This document shows, one piece after another, positions 26,690-34,007 of a DNA stretch of 64,000 bases. The DNA comes from Chryseobacterium sp. VAUSW3 (lineage in GTDB: Bacteria > Bacteroidota > Bacteroidia > Flavobacteriales > Weeksellaceae), in assembly GCF_002205795.1 (NCBI RefSeq), contig NZ_NIUY01000004.1:1-64000 (forward strand). Reading direction: 5' to 3'. The notes under the pieces are model-generated. The model searched no databases. It saw only the letters and a list, made by a program, of their open reading frames with translations, and had not been told where the DNA came from. How positions within the stretch are numbered: the first letter of the stretch is position 1; each line of letters starts with the position of its first letter. The translations under genes and the position numbers were made by a program.

Positions 26690-26763
26690 AACATATCGCG
26701 GCTTCGCCGCTTCCTTTTTTTTGGATTAAAATATCTACTAACATTTCGCGGCTTCGCCGCTCC
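26690..26763. repeat. Twin REP-like hairpins (CGCGGCTTCGCCGC)
   Basis: CGCGGCTTCGCCGC occurs at 26697-26710 and again at 26747-26760, each preceded by AACATWT and followed by a C- and T-rich end, with a period of 50 bases. Each forms a GCGGC/GCCGC hairpin with a three-base loop. The first is followed by eight T, so it could terminate plus-strand transcription. They lie between the divergent gldB and GNAT genes. Confidence 0.65.
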
Positions 26764-26825
26764 TTGTAGAAAAATTTATTTCTATTTTTACAGCAGATTT
26801 TGAGGTACAAAAATAAGGAAAAATA

Positions 26826-27368
26826 ATGGTAAAAATCTTCGTCGAAACAGAAAGGCTTATTTTGAGGGAATTGGTTCCCGAAGATGCTGAAAGAATGTTT
26901 TTGCTCGACAGTAATCCCGAAGTGATGAGGTTTCTCGGAAGAAATACTGTAACTAAAGTTGAAGAATCCAGCGAAATTATTGAAAAAATTAGAAAACAGT
27001 ACCGCGAAAACGGAATCGGAAGATGGGCGGTTGTAGAAAAATCATCAAATCTCTTAATTGGTTGGAGCGGCTTGAAATTTTTGACCGAAGAAATCAACGG
27101 CTTCAAAAATGTGTATGAATTAGGCTATCGTTTTCTTCCCGAATCTTGGGGAAAAGGTTACGCTTCAGAATCGGCGAGAGCTTCTTTGAATTACGGTTTC
27201 AATATTTTAGATGTCGAGGTAATTTATGCTTCTGCAACGATTGATAATGATGGTTCCAATCACGTTCTTCGAAAAATGGGTTTTACAGAGAAAGGAACTT
27301 TCATTGATCCTTTAGATCATGAAGAATGCTTTTGGTATGAGTTAAGAAAAGAAGATTTTCAACGGTAA
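26826..27368 (+). CDS. GNAT-family N-acetyltransferase
   Basis: The 180-residue protein is a RimJ/RimL-like GNAT: FVETERLILRELVPEDAERMF at the start, IGRWAVVEKSSNLLIGWSGL in the middle, the acetyl-CoA-binding YRFLPESWGKGYASESARA (pyrophosphate loop) and the HVLRKMGFTEKG motif. It should acetylate an amine using acetyl-CoA; the substrate (ribosomal protein, amino acid or antibiotic) cannot be told. The gene is divergent from gldB and 41 bases before nadE. Confidence 0.88.
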   Translation: MVKIFVETERLILRELVPEDAERMFLLDSNPEVMRFLGRNTVTKVEESSEIIEKIRKQYRENGIGRWAVVEKSSNLLIGWSGLKFLTEEINGFKNVYELGYRFLPESWGKGYASESARASLNYGFNILDVEVIYASATIDNDGSNHVLRKMGFTEKGTFIDPLDHEECFWYELRKEDFQR

Positions 27369-27409
27369 TTTGAACTGTTTTTGAACTTTGAACAATTTAA
27401 ACAATTCTT

Positions 27410-28198
27410 ATGCAAACAGAAAAAATAATAGATAAAATCGTTTCGTGGCTAAAAGATTACGCCACGAAAGCAGGCGTGAAAGGTTACGTCATCGGAGTTT
27501 CGGGTGGAGTAGATTCTGGAGTGGTCTCTACACTTTGCGCAATGACGGGACTCAATTTGCTGATGCTCGAAATGCCGATTCGCCAGAATGAAGATCAGGT
27601 GAATCGAGCTTGGGAACACATGAACGACATCACCAAAAGATTTCCAAACGCAAAAGCGATGAGCGTGAATTTGACTCCCGCTTTTGAGGAATTATACAAA
27701 ACTTTCGATGTAAAAGATGACGAATTTCCTTCCGAAAAACTCGCATTTGCCAATACAAGAAGTCGTTTGCGAATGTTGACGCTTTATTATTACGGACAAA
27801 TCAATTCACTTTTAGTTTGCGGAACCGGTAATAAAGTTGAGGATTTTGGGATTGGTTTTTACACCAAATATGGCGACGGTGGAGTAGATGTTTCGCCGAT
27901 TGCCGATCTTTATAAAACCGAGGTTTACGCACTGGCGAAATCGCTGAATCTGGTAGAATCCATTCAGAACGCAATTCCAACCGACGGACTTTGGGATGTG
28001 GAAAGAACTGATGAGCAGCAGATTGGCGCAACTTATCCGGAGTTGGAAAAAATTCAGAAAGAATGGGGAACAAAAACAGAAGCGGATTACTCGGGAAGAG
28101 ATTTGGAAGTGTATAAAATTTTCAGCAGAATGAATAAAGCTGCACAGCACAAAATGCAGCCAATCCCGGTTTGCGATATTCCAGAAGAATGGAGATAA
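27410..28198 (+). CDS. nadE: NAD+ synthase, ammonia-dependent
   Basis: The 262-residue protein catalyses the final step of NAD synthesis, amidating deamido-NAD with ATP. The PP-loop SGGVDSG is at residues 31-37, and ANTRSRLRMLTLYYYGQ, GTGNKVEDFGIGFYTKYGDGGVDVSPIADLYKTEVY and PTDGLW are diagnostic. No glutaminase domain is present, so it uses free ammonia or a separate donor. It lies two genes from gldB. Confidence 0.95.
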   Translation: MQTEKIIDKIVSWLKDYATKAGVKGYVIGVSGGVDSGVVSTLCAMTGLNLLMLEMPIRQNEDQVNRAWEHMNDITKRFPNAKAMSVNLTPAFEELYKTFDVKDDEFPSEKLAFANTRSRLRMLTLYYYGQINSLLVCGTGNKVEDFGIGFYTKYGDGGVDVSPIADLYKTEVYALAKSLNLVESIQNAIPTDGLWDVERTDEQQIGATYPELEKIQKEWGTKTEADYSGRDLEVYKIFSRMNKAAQHKMQPIPVCDIPEEWR

Positions 28199-28201
28199 AA
28201 A

Positions 28202-28216
28202 AGCCAGGTAAAAAGT
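28202..28216. repeat. Direct repeat, left copy flanking the barnase gene
   Basis: AGCCAGGTAAAAAGT is found here and identically at 28833-28847. The two copies bracket the barnase-like gene. Nearby 28222-28232 holds a variant (GAGCCAAGGGA), which suggests a low-complexity intergenic repeat family rather than a transposon footprint. Confidence 0.5.
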
Positions 28217-28296
28217 AAAAAGAGCCAAGGGAAAAAGAATCAAGAGAAATGATTCAAGTTTAAAGAAGAATATTGAACTTAATCTAAAATTAAAAT

Positions 28297-28824
28297 ATGA
28301 ACAGACAGAACTTTAAGCTTGTCTTATTTTTTATCATCGGAATGCTGAGCGCGTTTTTGGTAATGTATCTTTTCGAGAATTATAAAATCGAAAAAAAACC
28401 ACAGCCTGAAAACCAGGAAAACGTTGTTGTGAAACAGCAAACCAGAAACGAAAGTTTTAATGATAATCAGGAAAGAAATTCTTCAACTCAATCTGGAGAC
28501 ATTGATAATCTTACCGAAGAAAACCTCGTCATTGATTATGTGAAAGCCAACAGAAAACTCCCGGATTATTACATAACCAAAGGTGAAGCCCGAAGCCAGG
28601 GCTGGGTAGCATCAAAGGGAAATTTATGCGATGTTTTGCCTGGTCGTGCGATTGGTGGCGATAAATTCAGCAACCGTGAAAAGACTTTACCGACAGGAGC
28701 GCAATATTTTGAGGCCGATGTAAATTACAACTGCGGACGCAGAAATGCCGACCGAATTGTCTTCACCAAAAACGGTGATGTCTGGTTGACTCACGATCAT
28801 TACAAAAGCTTCCAAAAACAATAG
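28297..28824 (+). CDS. Barnase-like ribonuclease with N-terminal membrane anchor
   Basis: Residues 72-175 align with Bacillus amyloliquefaciens barnase almost end to end (KLPDYYITKGEAR, GWVASKGNL, GRAIGGDKFSNRE, EADVNYNCGRRNADRIV, THDHYKSF). All catalytic positions are kept: Lys87, Glu139 (general base), Arg149 and Arg153, and His168 (general acid). It should cleave RNA after guanine. Before the domain lies one hydrophobic segment (residues 8-26) without a clear cleavage site, then a polar linker, so the enzyme is anchored on or released beyond the inner membrane. A barstar-like gene follows 71 bases later. No T9SS domain is present. The assignment to barnase is secure; the cellular target is inference. 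Confidence 0.93.
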   Translation: MNRQNFKLVLFFIIGMLSAFLVMYLFENYKIEKKPQPENQENVVVKQQTRNESFNDNQERNSSTQSGDIDNLTEENLVIDYVKANRKLPDYYITKGEARSQGWVASKGNLCDVLPGRAIGGDKFSNREKTLPTGAQYFEADVNYNCGRRNADRIVFTKNGDVWLTHDHYKSFQKQ

Positions 28825-28832
28825 TAGTGAAG

Positions 28833-28847
28833 AGCCAGGTAAAAAGT
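28833..28847. repeat. Direct repeat, right copy flanking the barnase gene
   Basis: This is an exact copy of AGCCAGGTAAAAAGT at 28202-28216. It lies between the barnase-like and barstar-like genes. Confidence 0.5.
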
Positions 28848-28895
28848 TTAGTATAAATCAATAACCAATAACTAACAACTGACAAACCAACAACT

Positions 28896-29195
28896 ATGAA
28901 CACTGTATTTATCGATTTTACAGACATCGGCGATTACGATGATTTTTATGCGCAACTGAAAGAAAAACTGACGCTTCCGGAGTTTTTCGGAGATAATTTA
29001 GACGCGCTTTACGATTCGCTGACCGGCTTTGTGGAGCTTCCGCTTCATATCGAATTTGTAAATATGAGTGTTGACCAGCTCGAAATTTTCGAAGATTTGC
29101 TTGTAACGCTTGAAGATGCAGAAGATGAGTTTGATGATTTTACATTCGCGTATTATCTGGAGCAGTACGAAGATGAAGAAGATGCTGAAGAGTAA
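28896..29195 (+). CDS. Barstar-like ribonuclease inhibitor
   Basis: The 99-residue acidic cytoplasmic protein matches barstar. LPEFFGDNLDALYDSLTGFVELPL corresponds to the barnase-binding helix; the key acidic residues Asp36 and Asp40 line up with barstar Asp35 and Asp39, and the LTGxVExP turn is conserved. It should bind and block the active site of the barnase-like enzyme encoded just upstream, protecting the producing cell. The C-terminal tail is an unusually acidic run of Asp and Glu not found in classical barstar. A terminator follows directly, so the two genes form one unit. Confidence 0.92.
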   Translation: MNTVFIDFTDIGDYDDFYAQLKEKLTLPEFFGDNLDALYDSLTGFVELPLHIEFVNMSVDQLEIFEDLLVTLEDAEDEFDDFTFAYYLEQYEDEEDAEE

Positions 29196-29217
29196 CTTCA
29201 AAAATGCTAAAAAAATA

Positions 29218-29242
29218 AAAACCACCGAATTTCGGTGGTTTT
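29218..29242. terminator. Bidirectional terminator after the barstar gene
   Basis: AAAACCACCGAA (29218-29229) and TTCGGTGGTTTT (29231-29242) are exact inverted copies, giving a stem with A-run on one side and T-run on the other. It sits between convergent genes (barstar and the lipoprotein) and can serve both. Confidence 0.8.
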
Positions 29243-29275
29243 ATAATTTGATATGAATTACTGATGAAGAAATAA

Positions 29276-30496
29276 TTATTTTAAAGCTGATAAAAGATCA
29301 ACTCCATTCACTGTTGCCCAGTTTCCGGAAGTGAGATTAACTTTTTTTACTGTCGCATCGCTGGTGAAAGTTTTTGCTCCGTTTGGCGTGTAAGCATAAC
29401 CCCAAATGTTCTGATTATCTGAACCGGTGTGGTTTACAGGAGAAACACTTATTTTGTTTTTGTTAACCTGCTCAGTTTCTGTAGCGGCATCCTGAATCAG
29501 AACCGCATATGCTTTCTTACCGTCTGTATCTTTGTAGCCGTCGATAAATACATTGCTGAAGATTCCGTTGCCGTGTTTCTTGAACTGAATTGCCGAAACT
29601 TCAATGGATCCTGCAGTTTCAGGTTTTGTTCCTGCAGCTCTAATTAACGTGAGTCCGTTTACTTTTGGCGCGGTATTGTCTGCGTTTCCAGACGCTTCAA
29701 TTTCCATCCCGAAATTTCCGATGCTTGTCTGGTAAGCGAACCAGTTGCTGTTGTTCTGTCCGCTCCATGCATCCTGCCAGTCGAAAGAATCATCGTAATT
29801 GCCATACGCCACAAGATTTTTTCCGCTCACGGTTCCGCCGAAGAATTCGTAACCGTCATCGGTTCCCATGTAGGCAACCAGATTTTCAAGAACTGTTCCC
29901 GCTCCAACGGAATAGAAAGTCATGGAATTGGTTTCAGAAGTTCCGTCGCCGATTTTTTTGCCGCCGTATTCTACTCTCACATATTTTAAACTTCCGGAGT
30001 TATCGTTGGGATTGTCGCCACCATAATATACATTGTTTCCGTCCTCAGAAAGTGCTTTTGATGCGCCGTTAATAGCTTTGATCGGGGCATTTCCATAGAT
30101 GGTAACGCCGCCCCAGTCGCCCGGTTTCTTGTTGTCGGATGTAAATACGATGGGTTCTGAAGCGGTTCCTTCAGCATAGATTTTGCCTCCCTGTAGAACA
30201 ACAAGACTGCTTCCTACAGAAGTTTTTGCGGTAAAAGTTGCGCCGGGTTCAATGGTTAGGGAAACTCCTTCAGGGACTTTTACAATACCTTCAAGAGCAT
30301 ATGTTCCTTTTTTTACCACGGTATTCTGTTTCAGGGTTCCTGTTAAAGTTCCTGTTCCGCTGAGCACCGCTCCGGTAGTTGTTCCGGTTCCGGTTCCACC
30401 ACCGTTGATATCGGCCTCTTCTCTGATTTCTACTGTACAAGATGTTACTGCAAATACGGCTGCAAGCGACAGTAGATTTAAAATGTTCTTTTTCAT
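29276..30496 (-). CDS. Lipoprotein with beta-helix-like repeats, partner of the TonB receptor
   Basis: The 406-residue protein has a lipoprotein signal (LLSLAAVFAVTSC, acylation Cys20), a Gly-Thr-rich linker and then a long series of beta-strand repeats (for example VSLTIEPGATFTAKTS, GTASEPIVFTSDN, DWGGVTIYGNAPI, GSLKYVRVEYGG) that look like a right-handed parallel beta-helix. It is probably on the outer membrane. It lies 31 bases after the TonB receptor gene on the same strand and likely forms a receptor-lipoprotein uptake pair, by analogy with other Bacteroidota surface systems. I do not recognise a named family or a ligand. Confidence 0.8.
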   Translation of the reverse strand: MKKNILNLLSLAAVFAVTSCTVEIREEADINGGGTGTGTTTGAVLSGTGTLTGTLKQNTVVKKGTYALEGIVKVPEGVSLTIEPGATFTAKTSVGSSLVVLQGGKIYAEGTASEPIVFTSDNKKPGDWGGVTIYGNAPIKAINGASKALSEDGNNVYYGGDNPNDNSGSLKYVRVEYGGKKIGDGTSETNSMTFYSVGAGTVLENLVAYMGTDDGYEFFGGTVSGKNLVAYGNYDDSFDWQDAWSGQNNSNWFAYQTSIGNFGMEIEASGNADNTAPKVNGLTLIRAAGTKPETAGSIEVSAIQFKKHGNGIFSNVFIDGYKDTDGKKAYAVLIQDAATETEQVNKNKISVSPVNHTGSDNQNIWGYAYTPNGAKTFTSDATVKKVNLTSGNWATVNGVDLLSALK

Positions 30497-30527
30497 ATTA
30501 CTTTTAAGTTTTATATTAATGATTATT

Positions 30528-33134
30528 TTAGAAGGTATATCCTGCGGTGAAGTTGAAAGTTGTTCCGCGTTTAAAATCGGTATGAGTAACGGTTCTTACA
30601 TCCAAAGGAATGTATCCGTCTTCTCCGAGTTCGAGTTTGTAGGTGCTGTTGAGTAAATTCAGTACTCCAAATTTCAGATTCCAGTTTTTGGTAATCTGGG
30701 TGTTGTACACAAAATCCAGTTGGTGAAATGGTCTTTCGTAAATGTGATCCAAGCCCGAAGTTCCTACTGTAAATATTTTTGACCCGGAGACATTGTAAAC
30801 CAGCGACATTGTTTGTGGCAGGTTTTGCCCGTTTTTATATTCATATTTCAAATCCGCATTCACGGCCCAAGGTGCGGCACCCTGAAGTTTTCTATCCTTT
30901 AAAGATTCCGAAAAGTTGACGGGCTTTTCCTGCTCGAGCTGTTCTGCGCTTCGGTCAACTTTGGAGTACATGAAGGTGGCATTTGCGCCTAAACTCCATT
31001 TGTTCAGAGATTCTGAAATTCTGGACAGATTCATGATACCTTCCACTTCTGCGCCTGCTAAAACTGCGTTTTCAGCATTGAAAAATGTAATCGCCACACC
31101 GTTGGAATTTCCGGATGCGGTGTAACCTCGTTCGATGGCATTGTCGATTTTTTTAGCAAAAAGATTCACCGAAAAAAGTTCCTTATTGGTTGGGAAGATC
31201 TCATACTTCAAATCAAGATTATAGTTTTCGCTGTTCTTAAGATCTTTGTTACCAATGATGTTTTCGTTATCCGGATTAATGTAGGTAATCGGCATATACT
31301 CAATAAGAATTGGTCTTGTAATGGTTTTACTGGCTGCAAAACGAATGTTGGATTTACTATTGAGCGACTTTTTAACCGAGAACGACGGTAAAATAAAGTA
31401 CTGGTTTCTGCTCAGATTATTGAACTCCGAATCTCCCTGTTCTTTATATCGGGTAATGTTGATGTTATTTTCAACACGCCCTCCTACTAAAATATCCCAG
31501 GTATCGTTTGGTTTATAATTTAAGTTCAGATATCCGGCGTTTACAAATTGATAAAGATTAGAGCGGTAATCATTTTCATTGGTTTCTTCCTTGAAATGGA
31601 ACGCACCGTTCATGATATAATTATTGTAAGTCTGCTGTGGATTATCAATGTCAACTACTACAGTTCTTAGGTCTACATTATCGATATTCGATGCAATAAA
31701 GCGGTATGAGTTGCTGCGGTGATCGAAGAATCCGTTATATCCGACAGCCAATTGCCACGGATAATTTTTCTTTTCCCCTTTATCACCAAGAAAAACCGAG
31801 TATTCTGCAAATCCCGAAAGATAATTGTTCCCATTCACATCAAGATACTGTCGGATGAGGTTGTTCCCACCAAAAGTCATTTCCACTTCGTTGGGTCTTC
31901 CGGTGATGAATCCTTCAGAAATCTTGCGGTCCGGCTGCTGAAAATTGTTTTTCACCCAACTTCCGCCTGCTTTGAAAAGATGGCGGTCGCCAATTTTCTG
32001 GCTTGCGAGCAACTGAACATCCAGGAATTTAGATAAATCCATTTGGTCTACACGGAAAAAACGTCTTCCTGCATCCTGTTCCTTTTGGTCTTTATAACCC
32101 AGGAAATCGGTAATTACGTTGGCAGAATTCTGTAAAAATATAGTATTCAATGCAACATTTAAACCCCGGTTTTTGTAGCTGAGGCCTACAAGTGCTGAAG
32201 ATTCCAGCTCATACGAATATTCTTTCCGGTTCAGGTCGTTATTCATTTTACCTTCGGTCTGCAGAGAGATGAACTGGTTTTTCTCTCCCTCGGTATATTC
32301 ATACTTACTGCCCTGGTTCAGGGAGAGCAGAAGTCCCATTTCACCATTTTCACCAGATTTAAATTTCTGCGCAGTGGTAAATCCGATGCTTGTATTTGGT
32401 AAAGCTTTTATGTTATCTGCGTTCCAGCCGTCTTTAAATGAATTTACCGATTCCTGTTGGGTGAAATTGTAATTGGTCGGAACATAACCCTTCACCTCAT
32501 TCGGAAGCTGTCGGTCTCTGGAATTTAATCCGAAATAACCGTTCATCGTGTTGGCATTAGGATTAATCTTGAAGTTTTTGAATGTGGTTTGTGTATTGTA
32601 CCCGAACCCGAATTCTATTTTAGAGAACGCTTTGTCGATCGTTAGAGTTTCAATATCGAAAGTTGCGCCCGCAAAATCTGCATATAAGTTGGAATTGAAT
32701 GTTTTGTAGATATTCAGTTTTCCAACTACATCCGTCGGAAATTGTTTCAGTGCAATAATTTTCTGAAACGGGTTGTTTGATGGTGATCCCAGGCCGTTAA
32801 TCAATAAAGTGTTATAGCGTTCCTCCAGACCTCTTACAAACAGGCCGCGACCTTCAACGGTTGTGATTCCGGTAACTTTTACCAAACCCTGTTGTACATT
32901 CGAAATTCCTTTTCTCGAAATTTCTTCTGCACCCATAGACTGTTTCTGGATAATCGCTTTCTTCTGGTCGCCCAAAATCGCGGTCTCCGAAATTTTATTG
33001 CTGGATGCCTTTATAACGACGCCTTCAACATTTTGTTCCTTTTGTAACGTATCCTTCTTTACTTCCTGTGCGTAAAACAGCGTGGCTGAAGAGGTTAGGA
33101 ACAAAACCGCAATATTCAGTTTTCTCATTTTCAT
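30528..33134 (-). CDS. TonB-dependent outer-membrane receptor
   Basis: The 868-residue protein has a signal peptide (LNIAVLFLTSSATLFYAQ), a plug domain (VRGLEERYNTLLINGLGSPSNNP) and a long beta-barrel ending in a hydrophobic strand (GTTFNFTAGYTF). It has no carboxypeptidase-like N-terminal domain. Two ATG codons at 33134 and 33128 are both possible starts; the second gives MRKLN. It imports an unidentified ligand using TonB energy. The gene is divergent from a PhoB/PhoR-like two-component system, which suggests shared control, possibly by phosphate, though this is inference only. Confidence 0.9.
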   Translation of the reverse strand: MKMRKLNIAVLFLTSSATLFYAQEVKKDTLQKEQNVEGVVIKASSNKISETAILGDQKKAIIQKQSMGAEEISRKGISNVQQGLVKVTGITTVEGRGLFVRGLEERYNTLLINGLGSPSNNPFQKIIALKQFPTDVVGKLNIYKTFNSNLYADFAGATFDIETLTIDKAFSKIEFGFGYNTQTTFKNFKINPNANTMNGYFGLNSRDRQLPNEVKGYVPTNYNFTQQESVNSFKDGWNADNIKALPNTSIGFTTAQKFKSGENGEMGLLLSLNQGSKYEYTEGEKNQFISLQTEGKMNNDLNRKEYSYELESSALVGLSYKNRGLNVALNTIFLQNSANVITDFLGYKDQKEQDAGRRFFRVDQMDLSKFLDVQLLASQKIGDRHLFKAGGSWVKNNFQQPDRKISEGFITGRPNEVEMTFGGNNLIRQYLDVNGNNYLSGFAEYSVFLGDKGEKKNYPWQLAVGYNGFFDHRSNSYRFIASNIDNVDLRTVVVDIDNPQQTYNNYIMNGAFHFKEETNENDYRSNLYQFVNAGYLNLNYKPNDTWDILVGGRVENNINITRYKEQGDSEFNNLSRNQYFILPSFSVKKSLNSKSNIRFAASKTITRPILIEYMPITYINPDNENIIGNKDLKNSENYNLDLKYEIFPTNKELFSVNLFAKKIDNAIERGYTASGNSNGVAITFFNAENAVLAGAEVEGIMNLSRISESLNKWSLGANATFMYSKVDRSAEQLEQEKPVNFSESLKDRKLQGAAPWAVNADLKYEYKNGQNLPQTMSLVYNVSGSKIFTVGTSGLDHIYERPFHQLDFVYNTQITKNWNLKFGVLNLLNSTYKLELGEDGYIPLDVRTVTHTDFKRGTTFNFTAGYTF

Positions 33135-33294
33135 TTTTTAATTAGATTTTCTCTCGCTGCAAAGGAATAAAGAACTCACCCTTTTGGTGTTGCTAAAGTC
33201 TTAAGTTTGTTTTAAGAAATTCTGAACATACTACCGCAAATATTAACTTATTGTGAATATTACCGTTAAGTGAACACCTGTTTTCAAAATTGAT

Positions 33295-33302
33295 TAACTT
33301 TG
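33295..33302 (+). promoter_or_regulatory. -7 promoter element for the two-component operon
   Basis: TAACTTTG matches TAnnTTTG and lies 18 bases before the response regulator ATG. No clear -33 TTTG is visible. Confidence 0.42.
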
Positions 33303-33320
33303 AAAGGTTAAATAGTAAAG

Positions 33321-33998
33321 ATGAATCAGAAAAAAATTCTTTTGATTGATGATGAACAGGATATTTTAGAAATTTTATCCTACAATCTCGAAAAAGAAGG
33401 CTACGAAGTTTATACCGCCAGCAATGGCAATGAAGGGATTGAAAAAGCCAAACAGATTATCCCGGATCTTATTCTACTGGATGTGATGATGCCCGAAAAA
33501 GACGGTATCGAGACCTGCCAGGATTTACGAAAGATTAAAGAACTCCAGAAAACCCTTATCGTGTTTCTGTCGGCAAGAAGTGAAGAATTTTCGCAGCTCG
33601 CAGGTTTTCAGGCAGGTGCCAACGATTATATCGTGAAGATCATCAAGCCGAAAATCCTTATTTCTAAGGTAAATGCCTTACTGCAGCTAACCTCGCAGGT
33701 TTCGGATACTACAAAGAATATTACGGTGGGAGATTTAATGATTGATAAAGACAACTTCCGGGTTTCTAAAGGCGGACAGCAGTTTCTGCTCCCGAAAAAA
33801 GAATTCGATCTGCTTTACCTGCTGGCTTCCAACACCAACAAAGTTTTCAAACGCGAAGAAATCCTCGAAAAAGTCTGGGGAAACGATGTCATTGTGGGCG
33901 AAAGAACCATCGACGTACATATCCGAAGACTGCGCGAAAAACTCGGCATCGGTACGATTCAGACATTGAAAGGTATCGGTTACAAATTAGTTGTGTAA
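33321..33998 (+). CDS. PhoB-like response regulator
   Basis: The 225-residue protein has a receiver domain (residues 1-125; acidic pocket Asp10 and Asp11, phosphoacceptor Asp54 in LILLDVMMPE) and an OmpR/PhoB-type winged helix (about 135-222, ending RRLREKLGIGTIQTLKGIGYKL). In the receiver the conserved Lys106 is followed by Ile rather than the usual Pro (DYIVKIIKPK), and Ser84 replaces the common Thr. It should bind DNA when phosphorylated by the histidine kinase encoded nine bases downstream. The overall match is to Bacteroidota PhoB-type regulators; a phosphate role is plausible but unproven. Confidence 0.9.
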   Translation: MNQKKILLIDDEQDILEILSYNLEKEGYEVYTASNGNEGIEKAKQIIPDLILLDVMMPEKDGIETCQDLRKIKELQKTLIVFLSARSEEFSQLAGFQAGANDYIVKIIKPKILISKVNALLQLTSQVSDTTKNITVGDLMIDKDNFRVSKGGQQFLLPKKEFDLLYLLASNTNKVFKREEILEKVWGNDVIVGERTIDVHIRRLREKLGIGTIQTLKGIGYKLVV

Positions 33999-34007
33999 AT
34001 TTGTAAC

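Noticed and set aside
28202-28847. Direct repeats around the barnase gene as a transposon target duplication
   Set aside because: The 15-base repeat is longer than usual target duplications, and imperfect copies occur next to it, so a low-complexity intergenic repeat explains it better.
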